A stretch of DNA of 37,764 nt from Candidatus Zixiibacteriota bacterium (GCA_024277855.1 JAJRUJ010000026.1:1-37764); one strand, 5' to 3'; counted from the stretch's first letter, positions 1 through 9,251 are shown. Numbers and translations: made by a program. Notes: generated from the letters alone by a model not told the origin.

Positions 1-31
1 CTCCAAATTGTCAAGCGCAAATCACCACCGG

Positions 32-1042
32 TCACACCCGCAGACCATCCACCACCGACTCCGGTGCCGGGGCCACCGTGACCGTCCCCTCGGCTTCCCC
101 CCGGGACCAGGTGACCTCGACCCGGGCATCTTTTTTGCGGTCGGAATACCGCGCAGTGAACGCACAGGCCGTTTGTAATGCCTCGTCGGTCACCGCACCC
201 TGGATCAGCGTTATCGGCGAACCTGCGTCTTTGACTTCGCAGATCGTCTCGGCCGGGTCGGCATAGGCCAGGATTTTCTCGTTGTCACCCTGGTCGCGGC
301 CGACGATGAATTTTGTGGCCGGCGAAAAGCGAAAATGCCGTCCATGTCGCAGCAGGTTCAAATCGGTGAAGGCGACTTTGGGATGATGGGTAAACAGGTC
401 GCGCAACTTGCGCGAAAAATCCGAATTTGTCAGCAGGCATCCGCCGGCAGGGGAGGGGTAGTTCTCCAAGCCAAATTCTCGGGCCATCTCCATTTGCCGG
501 TGCCGTGACCGGCCGTTAATCCCCTCCAGCAGTTCCCGGTCGACCAATCCCTCGCGCTCGGGAATGGTCGGTGGCAGCAGTTTCGCCGAAAGCGGTCGCA
601 ACAACCGTCCGGTCAACCCGGCTTCCCGCGCGGTCATCGTCAGCTTGTCTTTCAACTGCGAAAACGGCCGCTGACCCATCACCTCCCCGGTAATCACAAA
701 ATCCGCCCCGACCGCCTCCATGTATTCTTTGGCCTCACGTAACATTAAAATCCGGCAGTCGACACATGGGTTCATATTTTTCCCATGCCCGAATTTCGGC
801 TCCCGGACGATATCGACAAACTTCTGCCCCAACTGCATCAACTTGACTGAGAAACCGAACTTCTCCGCCACCGGATAGGGGTTGTGGGAACAGGACGACC
901 GGTCGTCCAGGTCACAGCCGAAATGTGTCATGAACGTCAGCGCGGTAACCTCGATATTTTGTCGCAGCATGAGCAGTACGGCCAGGCAGGAGTCCAGCCC
1001 GCCGGAAAACAACGAAATTGCCTGTATGTTCTTTCGTGCCAT
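32..1042 (-). CDS. PP-loop ATPase, MnmA/ThiI-like, possible tRNA thiolation enzyme
   Basis: The 336-residue protein begins with a PP-loop (SGGLDS, residues 13-18), the ATP-pyrophosphatase signature of enzymes that adenylate a tRNA base or other carbonyl before sulfur or nitrogen insertion. A middle block TGEVMGQRPFSQ (about 118-129) is typical of the MnmA/ThiI-like branch. Three cysteines stand out: C93xxC96 and C202 in AGGCLLT. In several U34/U54 thiolases such a triad holds a [4Fe-4S] cluster, so the same is possible here (inference). The C-terminal third resembles the NFACT-R/DUF814-type domain often fused to this family. It lacks the full MnmA length and architecture, so I give no symbol. 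The ATG at 1042 fits family N-termini. It is divergent from the protease gene at 1219 with a 176-base gap. The family call is firm; the exact substrate is not known. Confidence 0.8.
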   Translation of the reverse strand: MARKNIQAISLFSGGLDSCLAVLLMLRQNIEVTALTFMTHFGCDLDDRSSCSHNPYPVAEKFGFSVKLMQLGQKFVDIVREPKFGHGKNMNPCVDCRILMLREAKEYMEAVGADFVITGEVMGQRPFSQLKDKLTMTAREAGLTGRLLRPLSAKLLPPTIPEREGLVDRELLEGINGRSRHRQMEMAREFGLENYPSPAGGCLLTNSDFSRKLRDLFTHHPKVAFTDLNLLRHGRHFRFSPATKFIVGRDQGDNEKILAYADPAETICEVKDAGSPITLIQGAVTDEALQTACAFTARYSDRKKDARVEVTWSRGEAEGTVTVAPAPESVVDGLRV

Positions 1043-1218
1043 CTTTGGTCAATCCGCCCCTGATTGTACATGGTATACGGTGTACGGCAGGCCGGCAACG
1101 AAATTTGTGGAGATTGCCGAGTCGACGTCGAATCTTCTCCCATTTTCACTTGACGACATCGACCCAAAAACGTGTTATAGCAAACAGGTTGACAAACTCT
1201 ATGACCGGGGGAAAAACG

Positions 1219-3081
1219 ATGAAACGCCGTCTCTTTATATTTGCCGTGTTCACATTGGTTGTTGCTTCGGGCAGCGTCCGCGCTGAACTGACCGACCCGT
1301 ACGAAATCCTGCACAAACACTATGAGGCCGTAGGTGGGTTGGAGAAACTGAAGGCGCAGACGACTTCCTTCGTCACCGGCAAAATCATCCTCGAAGGTAC
1401 GGGCCTTGAGGGGACTTTCAAACACTGGTCGGAAAGGCCGATCAAGTCGCGGCAGGAAATCGACCTGACCGTCATCACCCAGACAGTTGGCGACAACGGG
1501 AAATTTGCCTGGACGGTCGATCACAATGGTAAACTGCATATCCAGCAGGACGAGAAAACGACCAACCAGCGTCAAATCACCATCCTGATGGACGCCTACG
1601 AACACCTCAACCCCAAATCTGATGTATTCACGGTCACTTACGAGGGTATCGACAGCGTCGATGGCGTTGCCTGTTATCTGGTCAAAATCACCAACTCGCT
1701 CAATGCCGAGGAGGTTACCTCGTACTATGATTGCAATAACTTCATGGAGTTGAAATCCATCACCATCACTCCGGATAACCAGGAACATACCCTGTACAGT
1801 GACTATCGCCGGGTCGGCGGCGTCCTGCTTCCCTACTCGCAGACGACCACGGAATTTCCGACCGGGATGGTTCAGCGGGTCGTCATCGACTCGATTGCCG
1901 TTAATCTCGATATCGATCCTACGCTTTTTGAACCGCCAAGCGCCGATGTGGAGGATTTCCGGTTCCCTGACGGCGCCGGTGTCGTCCAGGTGCCCTTCAA
2001 ATTTATCGAAAACCATATCTACGTCCCCCTCGAGGTCGGGGGAAAAGAACGTCTCTGGGTGTTGGATTCGGGGGCGGGGGCGACCTGTATTGCCAAATCA
2101 TTTTCCAATGAACTCGGCTTAAAAAGTGAGGGGAGCATCAAAGGCAGAGGCGCGGGCAATTTGGTCGATGTTTCATTTGTTGTCCTGCCGGAGTTTTCAT
2201 TGGCGGGGTTGACCTTTGACCGGCAGAAAGTCGTGGTCCTGGAGCTTAATCAAATTTTCAGAAAACTGCTGGGGAAGGAACTGGCGGGGATTCTCGGCTA
2301 TGATTTTCTTTCGCGGCTCGTTGTCAAAATCGACTATGCCAATGAGGAGCTATCGTTTTTTCATCCCGACAGTTTCCGGTACACCGGTGACGGGGTGGTC
2401 ATTGACGCGCCGATCTCACAGGACAATATGTTCCATTTGTCGGCGACCGTCGACGGCCAATATGAGGGCAAATGGAACCTCGACCTGGGGGCCGGGGGTT
2501 TATCTTTCCATTATCCCTATGCCGAGAAACATCGATTTGCCGAGCGTGAGGGTATCGAACACATTGGTTACGGCGCCGGTGGGGCCAGCCGCAGCAGGCT
2601 GGTCAAGTTCGACACGATTGAACTGGCCGGTTTTACCGTCCATAATCCGATCATCGGCGTTCCGTTGCAGTCCGGGAAAGGGGCCTTTGCCGGCGGGGAA
2701 CTGGCCGGGAATCTGGGTAATACCCTCTTCCGGCATTTTGTGCTCTATCTCGATTATCCCCGCCAGCGGGTCATTATTGAGAAAGGCGCAAATTTCGGTC
2801 ATGACTTCCCCGTCGACGGTAGTGGAATCCAATTGGAGTATACCGCCGACCAGGCGATCAGGATTTCGTTTATCGTTCCGGGCGGCCCGGGAGACAGGGC
2901 CGGTCTGCAGGCCGGCGATCTGCTTCAGACGATCAACGGCATTGATGTCGGACATCTTGACGGTCTGGTGGCCGTGCGGGAGATGTTCAGAGCCAAAACA
3001 GGCACCACCTATCAATTGGGTGTCATGCGGGACGGCGCGGAACACACACGCGCACTGGTCCTCAGCGATTTGTTCAAATAG
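1219..3081 (+). CDS. Exported aspartyl protease-like protein with two protease repeats and a C-terminal PDZ domain
   Basis: This 620-residue protein starts at the ATG at 1219, which opens a clear signal peptide (MKRRLFIFAVFTLVVASGSV, then RA). The open frame extends back to 1018, but that extension overlaps the divergent gene and has no signal sequence. Residues 25-245 form a beta-rich LolA/lipoprotein-sorting-like region. Residues 255-385 are a retropepsin-like half with the catalytic motif LDSGAG (D283) and the downstream GILGYDFLSRL block. Residues 400-520 repeat the fold, with LDLGAG (D422) and GNLGNTLFRHF. A PDZ domain (about 535-615; GDRAGLQAGDLLQTING) ends the protein. The second active-site motif has Leu where Ser/Thr is expected, so that half may be weakened or structural. 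It is probably periplasmic. A weak TTGACG at 1150 lies upstream, but no good -10 box is correctly spaced from it. Confidence 0.85.
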   Translation: MKRRLFIFAVFTLVVASGSVRAELTDPYEILHKHYEAVGGLEKLKAQTTSFVTGKIILEGTGLEGTFKHWSERPIKSRQEIDLTVITQTVGDNGKFAWTVDHNGKLHIQQDEKTTNQRQITILMDAYEHLNPKSDVFTVTYEGIDSVDGVACYLVKITNSLNAEEVTSYYDCNNFMELKSITITPDNQEHTLYSDYRRVGGVLLPYSQTTTEFPTGMVQRVVIDSIAVNLDIDPTLFEPPSADVEDFRFPDGAGVVQVPFKFIENHIYVPLEVGGKERLWVLDSGAGATCIAKSFSNELGLKSEGSIKGRGAGNLVDVSFVVLPEFSLAGLTFDRQKVVVLELNQIFRKLLGKELAGILGYDFLSRLVVKIDYANEELSFFHPDSFRYTGDGVVIDAPISQDNMFHLSATVDGQYEGKWNLDLGAGGLSFHYPYAEKHRFAEREGIEHIGYGAGGASRSRLVKFDTIELAGFTVHNPIIGVPLQSGKGAFAGGELAGNLGNTLFRHFVLYLDYPRQRVIIEKGANFGHDFPVDGSGIQLEYTADQAIRISFIVPGGPGDRAGLQAGDLLQTINGIDVGHLDGLVAVREMFRAKTGTTYQLGVMRDGAEHTRALVLSDLFK

Positions 3082-3114
3082 ATCCGGAAAGCAGGTGGGG
3101 ATCGCTTGAGGTGA

Positions 3115-4545
3115 TCAGAAAAACCACATCACCGAGGAGGAAGCCAATTTGATGAAATATTCGGGGGAGATGCCGACAATAATCGTGCCCAGTGCGGCGA
3201 CGACCAGGGTGAAGACCAAACCGGCGGATATCCGGATATCGGGATTGGTTTCCTCGCCGGTTTTCATGAAAGCATAGACCGGCGTCCGGAGGTAATAATA
3301 AACCGAGACAATCGAATTGACCGCCGCGATGATTACCAACCAGACAAACCCATGTTGCAGTGCCTGCTCGAAGATATAGAACTTGGCCACGAATCCCGCC
3401 ACCGGCGGTATCCCGGCGAGTGAAATTAAAAACAGCGTCAGGACCAGCGTGAGGCCGGGATTAGTCTTGCCTTTCCCGGCACAATCAGCAAAACTCAATG
3501 ACCGCTCCTGCGATTTCTCCAGCGTCGCGATCACCGCAAAGGCGCCGACCGAGGCCAGCAAATACCCCAGCAAATAATAGCCGACCAAACCGATTGCGAC
3601 GGTGCCGCCGACCACCAAACCAACCAGCGCATACCCGGCGTGGGCAATTCCCGAATAAGCCAGCATCCGTTTGACCGAACTCTGCGTGAGCGCCAGGAAA
3701 TTCCCCACGGTCATCGACAACGCGGCCAGCATCCAGACTATCCGCAGGATGACCGGGTCCGAGAAACTGAAGGCCCAACTGACCAACCGCAAGAGGATCG
3801 CGAACCCGGCGATTTTCGGTCCGGCGGCAAAAAACGCGGTTACTGCGGTCGGGGCGCCTTCGTAAGCGTCGGGTTCCCACATATGAAACGGCACCGCGGC
3901 GATTTTGAAAGCCAGTCCGATCACGATCAACAGCATTCCCGCCACACCGAGCGAGGAGAACCCCGCGCCGCGCGGCCAGACCCGCGCAATCTCCTCGATC
4001 GACAGCGTTCCGGTTGCGCCGTAGACCAGTGCAATGCCATAGAGTAAAAACCCCGAGGCGAACGCCCCCATCAGGAAATATTTGGCTCCCGCCTCGACTG
4101 AACGCTCGCTGCCGCGCCGCATCGCCGCCATGATATACAGCGGAAGCGACATAATCTCCATGCCGAGGAAAACGATAATCATATTCGCCGCCGAGATCAG
4201 GAGGGTCATGCCCAAAACGGAGAATAAAACCAGTGCGTAATACTCTCCCCGAAAGGCGTCCTGTTGCTGGAGCGACGGGCGTGAAAAACTCACCGCCAAA
4301 AACGAGCCGAGCAGAACCAGCGTCCCGAAAAACACGAAGAACCGGTCATAGACGACCATCCCGGAGAACAGTACGCCGATCTCGCCGTACGATTTCCACA
4401 TCAATACGCCGGATAGGGCGAGGATCAGCAGAGTCAACGTCGGCAGGAATGAACGGCCCCGCTCGGAGGCGAATGCCTCGAACAGAAACAGCAATGTGCC
4501 CCCGATACCCAGCACGATTTGCGGCGAAAAGAGACTGAGATTCAT
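3115..4545 (-). CDS. nuoN: NADH-quinone oxidoreductase subunit N
   Basis: This is a polytopic inner-membrane antiporter-like subunit of respiratory Complex I, 476 residues, a normal NuoN length. It carries the family's proton-channel features: a conserved Lys/Glu set within hydrophobic helices, the block AFKIAAVPFHMWEPDAYEGA (about 215-234) and KRMLAYSGIAHAGY (about 293-306), where helix TM7-TM8 lysines and histidines move protons. The ATG at 4545 overlaps the nuoM stop in an ATGA arrangement, and a GGAGGAAC Shine-Dalgarno lies just upstream inside nuoM, so translation is coupled. It is the last gene of the operon. Its stop lies 33 bases from the stop of the convergent protease gene, and I see no strong terminator between them. 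Confidence 0.96.
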   Translation of the reverse strand: MNLSLFSPQIVLGIGGTLLFLFEAFASERGRSFLPTLTLLILALSGVLMWKSYGEIGVLFSGMVVYDRFFVFFGTLVLLGSFLAVSFSRPSLQQQDAFRGEYYALVLFSVLGMTLLISAANMIIVFLGMEIMSLPLYIMAAMRRGSERSVEAGAKYFLMGAFASGFLLYGIALVYGATGTLSIEEIARVWPRGAGFSSLGVAGMLLIVIGLAFKIAAVPFHMWEPDAYEGAPTAVTAFFAAGPKIAGFAILLRLVSWAFSFSDPVILRIVWMLAALSMTVGNFLALTQSSVKRMLAYSGIAHAGYALVGLVVGGTVAIGLVGYYLLGYLLASVGAFAVIATLEKSQERSLSFADCAGKGKTNPGLTLVLTLFLISLAGIPPVAGFVAKFYIFEQALQHGFVWLVIIAAVNSIVSVYYYLRTPVYAFMKTGEETNPDIRISAGLVFTLVVAALGTIIVGISPEYFIKLASSSVMWFF

Positions 4546-6137
4546 CGCGGTTGTTCCTCCTCAGTCTCAGGGTCGGCCGACTTTGTCTCCATTGCCGGAG
4601 GTGGATAGGTGTTTCTCGTCGACAACAACTCATCCTGTTTTGTTTTTTCGACTACCTGTACCGCATTGACCCGGTCGATTACCCGGTTTAAGGCGGGCTC
4701 GATTCGTTCGAGGATTGGCTTGGGATAGATCCCGATGGCAAAAATGATAATGACCAGCGGGACCAGGATCGCCCGCTCGCGGAGGGTCATGTCGGTGATG
4801 TTTTCGTTTTTCGGATTGGTCACCTGGCCGAAGAAGACCCGTTGATACATCCAGAGCATATACCCGGCGGCCAGCACGATTCCCGCCGTGCCCAGCACTG
4901 CCGCCACCGGATGACTGCGAAAGGCACCCAATAAGATCAAAAACTCACCGACAAATCCATTCGTCCCGGGGAGGCCGATTGACGATAACATGACGATCAT
5001 GAAATAGATCGAGAACACCGGGACAACTTTAAACAGCCCGCCATAGTCGGCGATTAACCGCGTGTGCTGTCGCTCATAGATAATCCCCACCAGCAGGAAC
5101 AAGGCCCCGGTCGAAATGCCGTGGTTGATTTGCTGAAGTAACGAACCGGCGAACCCGACCGTGTTTAGGGCGCACAGCCCCAGCATCACAAATCCGAGAT
5201 GTGAAACCGACGAATAGGCCACCAGCGACTTGATATCTTTCTGCACCATCGCCACCAACGCGCCATAGATGATTCCAATTACCGCCAGGACCAAAATTAC
5301 CGGCAGGGCATCCAGAAACGCCGACGGGAACAACGGAATGGCAAACCGCAAGAACCCGTAAGTTCCCATCTTTAATAGCACGCCGGCCAGGATCACCGAA
5401 CCGGCTGTTGGCGCCTGGACATGCGCGTCGGGCAGCCAGGTATGCAATGGGAACATCGGTACCTTAATCGCAAAGGCCAGGGCAAAGGCAATAAACAACC
5501 ATAGCTGGTTGGCCGTGGGAATCGAATACTGCATCCAGACAGTCAGGTCGAAAGTCCAGACCCCGGCGATTTTGTGGATGATATTTGCGGTATAGATAAT
5601 CGCCACCAGCATAAACAAACTGCCGGTGATCGTATAGATCACGAATTTGTAGGTCGCGTAGATCCGGTTGACTCCACCCCAGATACCAATTAAGAAATAC
5701 ATCGGCAGCAACATCAATTCCCAGCAGACATAGAACAAAAACAGGTCGGTTGCGCAGAATGTGCCGATCATCCCGGTCTCCAGTACGAGGAAGGCGATAA
5801 AATAGCCCTTCACGCGTTCCTGAATTGCGCCGAACGACGCCCAGACCGAGATTGCCGTTAATAAGGTCGTCAACAACACGAGAAACAAACTGATCCCGTC
5901 GATTCCCACCTGGTAGCCGACACCAAGTGTGTCCGACCAGAGCCAACGGACGGTGAATTGGTACCCCGCACCGGTCTTGAAAGCAAACAACAGGTAGGTC
6001 GAGACGACAAACTCGATAATCGTCCCGGCCAGGGCTGCCTGGCGGATGTGGTCGGGTCGGTCACCGCGGATCAACGCGATGATCGCTGCGACGACCAGCG
6101 GCCAGAAAATTAAAAATGTGATGATCATCGAATCCAC
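4542..6137 (-). CDS. nuoM: NADH-quinone oxidoreductase subunit M
   Basis: This is the second large antiporter-like membrane subunit of Complex I, 531 residues. Family blocks include KVPMFPLHTWLPDAHVQAPT (about 225-244), the MVQKDIKSLVAYSSVSHLGF region (about 298-317) and an early ETGMIGTF segment that carries the TM5 glutamate. I take the GTG at 6137 as start because it lies 9 bases after the nuoL stop with an AGG about 8 bases upstream; an ATG at 6128 (MIITFL) is the alternative. The hydrophilic C-terminal tail, ending in a Glu-rich stretch, is longer than the last transmembrane helix requires. The stop overlaps the nuoN start by four bases. Confidence 0.96.
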   Translation of the reverse strand: MDSMIITFLIFWPLVVAAIIALIRGDRPDHIRQAALAGTIIEFVVSTYLLFAFKTGAGYQFTVRWLWSDTLGVGYQVGIDGISLFLVLLTTLLTAISVWASFGAIQERVKGYFIAFLVLETGMIGTFCATDLFLFYVCWELMLLPMYFLIGIWGGVNRIYATYKFVIYTITGSLFMLVAIIYTANIIHKIAGVWTFDLTVWMQYSIPTANQLWLFIAFALAFAIKVPMFPLHTWLPDAHVQAPTAGSVILAGVLLKMGTYGFLRFAIPLFPSAFLDALPVILVLAVIGIIYGALVAMVQKDIKSLVAYSSVSHLGFVMLGLCALNTVGFAGSLLQQINHGISTGALFLLVGIIYERQHTRLIADYGGLFKVVPVFSIYFMIVMLSSIGLPGTNGFVGEFLILLGAFRSHPVAAVLGTAGIVLAAGYMLWMYQRVFFGQVTNPKNENITDMTLRERAILVPLVIIIFAIGIYPKPILERIEPALNRVIDRVNAVQVVEKTKQDELLSTRNTYPPPAMETKSADPETEEEQPR

Positions 6138-6146
6138 GTAATTCGC

Positions 6147-8063
6147 CTACCTCATCAGATAGATCATCCAGCCGAGCACCAACGCCGCGCCGAGTGAGAA
6201 AAACGCCGCATATGCGCGGAAATACCCGGTCTGCGCCAACGCCCCGCCGCGCCCGATTGCGCGCACCAGTCTGCCCAGTCCGTTGACCGCACCGTCGATT
6301 GCCAATTCGTCGAATTTATGCCAGAGTAGTCGCGAGCCGCCGATCAGTGGCCGCACGATAACCGCCTGATAAAACTCATCGATATAATATTTGTTCAAAA
6401 CCAGCGTGTACAATCCGGGGAATCGTTCTTTTATCCGTTCCGCCGCCGGAGATTCACTGATATACCAGCGATAAGCCCAGAAGAATCCGATGACGCCGAT
6501 GGCAACCGACAGGCCCATTAGCAGGTATTCGGTGGAATACGCGTGGTGGCCGCCTTGAGGCAGATACTCTTTTGCCTGGGCAAATACCGGTTCAAGATAA
6601 TTGCCGAATGAGTTCCCGCCGCCCAATGCCTCCGGCCAGCCGATCCAGCCGCCGACGATCGAGAGAATTGCCAGAATCGACAGCGACCCGGTCATCGACA
6701 TCGGCGATTCATGGATTTTCGCCGCGGTGGTGTCATCAAAACGAGATTTGCCGTAAAACGCCAGGAACAACAGGCGGAACATATAAAACGCCGTCAACCC
6801 GGCCGTCAACACCCCGACAATCCAGAAGACCAGCCCTCCCAGGGGGGAGGAAAAACTGCTCCAGAGAATTTCATCTTTGGAAACAAACCCGGCCAGTCCG
6901 GGAAAGCCGGAGATCGCCAGTGTCGCAATCGCAAAGGTCAAGAATGTCGCGGGCAGATATTTACGCAGCCCGCCCATCTTACGCAGGTCCTGTTCCTCGT
7001 GCATTGCATGGATCACCGATCCGGCGCCGAGGAACAAGAGCGCCTTGAAAAAGGCGTGGGTCATCAAATGAAAAATCGCCGCCGAAAACGCCGCCACACC
7101 GCAGGCCAAAAACATATAGCCCAGCTGGCTGATCGTCGAGTAGGCCAGCACTCGTTTGATATCGTTTTGCACGGTGGCCATCGTTGCGGCAAAAAGCGCG
7201 GTCGCCGCGCCGATAATCGCCACCACGAGCAAGGCTGTCGGCGAGAAAACAAACAACGCCGAACAGCGCGCCACCATATACACCCCGGCGGTCACCATTG
7301 TCGCGGCGTGGATCAACGCCGAAACCGGCGTCGGACCCTCCATTGCGTCGGGCAGCCAGATATATAACGGAATCTGCGCCGACTTGCCGGTGGCGCCGAG
7401 GAATAACAGCAGACAGATGAGCGTAGCCAGGCCGCCTCCCGCACCCAAAACCTCCGGCGCCGCCGCGAACACGTCGGGAAACTGCACGCTGCCGAAATGC
7501 CAGAAGATGAGAAATATCCCCAGCGCAAAACCAAAATCGCCGACCCGGTTAACCAGAAACGCTTTCTTGCCGGCGTTGGCCGCCGAATCTTTGTGGAACC
7601 AGAATCCGATCAGCAGGTATGAACACAGCCCGACTCCTTCCCAGCCCATGTACAGCAGGAGGAAATTGTCGGCAAGGACCAAAATCAGCATGAAAAAGAC
7701 GAATAAATTAAGATAGGCAAAATAGCGCGAAACGTGTTCATCATGGGCCATATAGCCGGTCGAATATACATGAATCAAGAATGCGACCCCGGAGACCGTC
7801 AGCACCATGACCGAGGAAAGGGGATCGAGAATAAACCCGAAGGATACCGAGAATGTTCCGGAAACTACCCAATCGAGCACCTCGATGTGGTATGAATTCT
7901 CTTTCAGAAAAAGCACGGCCAGCAAGGAAAAGATAAACGAGAAGAACACCATCATACACGCGACTACCCCGGAACCGTACCGCGACAGACGGCGGCCGCC
8001 CAGACCGTTGATCAGAAAACCGATCAGCGGGAAAACCGGGATTAGCCAGATTGTGTTCAACAT
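6147..8063 (-). CDS. nuoL: NADH-quinone oxidoreductase subunit L
   Basis: This is the distal antiporter-like subunit of Complex I, 638 residues, the length expected when the long lateral amphipathic helix (HL) and final TM helix are present. Recognisable blocks are MGWEGVGLCSYLLIGFW (about 139-155), KSAQIPLYIWLPDAMEGPTP (about 227-246), HAATMVTAGVY and VQNDIKRVLAYSTISQLGYM (about 298-317). The C-terminal 150 residues include NKYYIDEFYQ, which sits ahead of the HL/TM16 region in homologues. The ATG at 8063 lies 8 bases after the nuoK stop. The 9-base gap to nuoM supports a single transcript. Confidence 0.97.
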   Translation of the reverse strand: MLNTIWLIPVFPLIGFLINGLGGRRLSRYGSGVVACMMVFFSFIFSLLAVLFLKENSYHIEVLDWVVSGTFSVSFGFILDPLSSVMVLTVSGVAFLIHVYSTGYMAHDEHVSRYFAYLNLFVFFMLILVLADNFLLLYMGWEGVGLCSYLLIGFWFHKDSAANAGKKAFLVNRVGDFGFALGIFLIFWHFGSVQFPDVFAAAPEVLGAGGGLATLICLLLFLGATGKSAQIPLYIWLPDAMEGPTPVSALIHAATMVTAGVYMVARCSALFVFSPTALLVVAIIGAATALFAATMATVQNDIKRVLAYSTISQLGYMFLACGVAAFSAAIFHLMTHAFFKALLFLGAGSVIHAMHEEQDLRKMGGLRKYLPATFLTFAIATLAISGFPGLAGFVSKDEILWSSFSSPLGGLVFWIVGVLTAGLTAFYMFRLLFLAFYGKSRFDDTTAAKIHESPMSMTGSLSILAILSIVGGWIGWPEALGGGNSFGNYLEPVFAQAKEYLPQGGHHAYSTEYLLMGLSVAIGVIGFFWAYRWYISESPAAERIKERFPGLYTLVLNKYYIDEFYQAVIVRPLIGGSRLLWHKFDELAIDGAVNGLGRLVRAIGRGGALAQTGYFRAYAAFFSLGAALVLGWMIYLMR

Positions 8064-8071
8064 CTCGTTTA

Positions 8072-8374
8072 TTATCCTTTCAACAACCGCAAAATATCAA
8101 CATCGACCGATTCCTTGCGGCGAAATACGGCGATAACCAGCGACAACCCCACCGCCGCTTCCGCTGCCGCCACGACAAAGACGATAAAGACAAAAATGTG
8201 CACACCCGGATCACCATACCAACGGGCAAAGGTGATAAAAACCAGATTGGCCGCATTGAGCATCAACTCCACCGACATCAACAATTTGATCAGGTTGCGC
8301 GAGATAATTACGCCGACCACCCCAAGGCCGAAAATAATCGCCGAAAGGAGAAGATAATGCGACAAGGGGATCAT
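8072..8374 (-). CDS. nuoK: NADH-quinone oxidoreductase subunit K
   Basis: This is a small three-helix membrane subunit of Complex I, 100 residues, exactly the family length. The N-terminal helix LSHYLLLSAIIFGLGVVGVI, the LMSVELMLNAANLVF block with the conserved membrane glutamate (about residue 36), and the AAAEAAVGLSL block with the second glutamate (about 70-72) are all present. These buried glutamates belong to the E-channel that links quinone reduction to the antiporter subunits. Its start codon overlaps the nuoJ stop (ATGA), indicating coupled translation. Confidence 0.97.
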   Translation of the reverse strand: MIPLSHYLLLSAIIFGLGVVGVIISRNLIKLLMSVELMLNAANLVFITFARWYGDPGVHIFVFIVFVVAAAEAAVGLSLVIAVFRRKESVDVDILRLLKG

Positions 8375-8886
8375 TCCCGTTCCTCCCGGCGGCCTGCCGC
8401 CAGGACCAGCGCCCCGGCTACGGTGATCAACAGGAGAATTGAGGTTAACTCGAATGGTAAGAGATAATCGTCGAACAACAGCCGCCCAATCTGGCCCACC
8501 GAGCCAAAATTACTGGTGATGGCTTGTGCGCCCGGATGGATTGCGGAGGGCACAAAGAGCCGGATGACAATCGATATTTCCAGCAAAATTGCGCCGCCCA
8601 GCAATAAACCAAACGAGTGCAGTACACCCCGTCGGCCCTCCTCGTCGCCCTGCTTGAGATTCAACAACATGACCACAAACAGAAAAAGAACCATAATTGC
8701 GCCGGCATAGATGATAATCTGCAGGGCGGCGATGAATTCGGCGGATAATTGAAGGTAGATCACGGCCAGGGCGAACAGAACCACGACCAGGGAGAGAACC
8801 GAATTGATCGGCCTGGCTTGAATTATCAGGTTGACCGCGGCGGCAACTGCTACCCCGGCAGCTATCCAGAATACGATGGCGTCCAT
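8371..8886 (-). CDS. nuoJ: NADH-quinone oxidoreductase subunit J
   Basis: This five-helix Complex I membrane subunit is 171 residues from the ATG at 8886 (MDAIVFWIAAG). The open frame extends to 8979, but the extra 31 residues are not membrane-like and run through the -35 box of a strong minus-strand promoter, so that start is rejected. The family hallmark LQIIIYAGAIMVLFLFVVML (about 55-74), the TM3 segment that moves during coupling, is intact. It is the first gene of a nuoJ-K-L-M-N unit. The usual upstream genes nuoA-I are absent from the window, so the peripheral arm and nuoA/H must be encoded elsewhere. Overlaps or short gaps link all five genes. Confidence 0.95.
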   Translation of the reverse strand: MDAIVFWIAAGVAVAAAVNLIIQARPINSVLSLVVVLFALAVIYLQLSAEFIAALQIIIYAGAIMVLFLFVVMLLNLKQGDEEGRRGVLHSFGLLLGGAILLEISIVIRLFVPSAIHPGAQAITSNFGSVGQIGRLLFDDYLLPFELTSILLLITVAGALVLAAGRREERE

Positions 8887-8949
8887 AAAATTCCAATTAC
8901 CGACAGCGTGCAACAAACTCCCTGCCCCGTTCCCGTCCGGGGTCAGGCA

Positions 8950-8979
8950 ATGATAACCGCCCCCTCCGCCAACTGTCAA
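8950..8979 (-). promoter_or_regulatory. Sigma70-type promoter of the nuoJKLMN operon
   Basis: On the minus strand there is a perfect -35 TTGACA (8974-8979), an 18-base spacer, and -10 TATCAT (8950-8955, five of six matches). The predicted transcript start is near 8943, giving a leader of about 57 bases before the nuoJ ATG at 8886. The boxes and spacing are seen directly; activity is inferred. Confidence 0.7.
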
Positions 8980-9251
8980 CTGTTTTCATCCAGTTGAATG
9001 ACAACGCCTACGGGCAACAGCGCTTTGTCAAAAATCTCTGCCATAAATGTTTTTCAGGTGAAATTCATACTCCGGACTTCAAACTGAAATCCAAACAAGA
9101 GCGGAATTTGACCGTTTCCGACAGCCAAATTCCTCGGCAAATCCTCCCGCCCATCCGGCCATAATTGCAACTTACCGCGTAGTTGCAGGTGAGGTTCTAT
9201 CATTTAAGATGTGGGTCGATGTCAATCTCGTAATATGATAATAATAAATGA
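8980..9251. other. Intergenic region upstream of the nuoJ promoter, no gene recognised
   Basis: These 272 bases contain no convincing coding frame. A small perfect hairpin (tgcaact/agttgca, 9166-9172 with 9181-9187) and an AT-rich run at 9231-9249 are present. The AT-rich run holds a TATGAT (9234-9239) that could be a plus-strand -10 box, but it lacks a good -35 partner. Confidence 0.4.

Noticed and set aside
1018-1218. N-terminal extension of the aspartyl protease
   Set aside because: It overlaps the divergent gene, is not conserved-looking, and would bury the obvious signal peptide that begins at 1219.
937-2016. Long minus-strand open frame opposite the protease gene
   Set aside because: It overlaps the well-supported signal-peptide protease in antisense, has no family features, and also runs into the PP-loop gene.
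8887-8979. Upstream start for nuoJ giving 31 extra residues
   Set aside because: The extension is not membrane-like and its start lies in the -35 box of the operon promoter.
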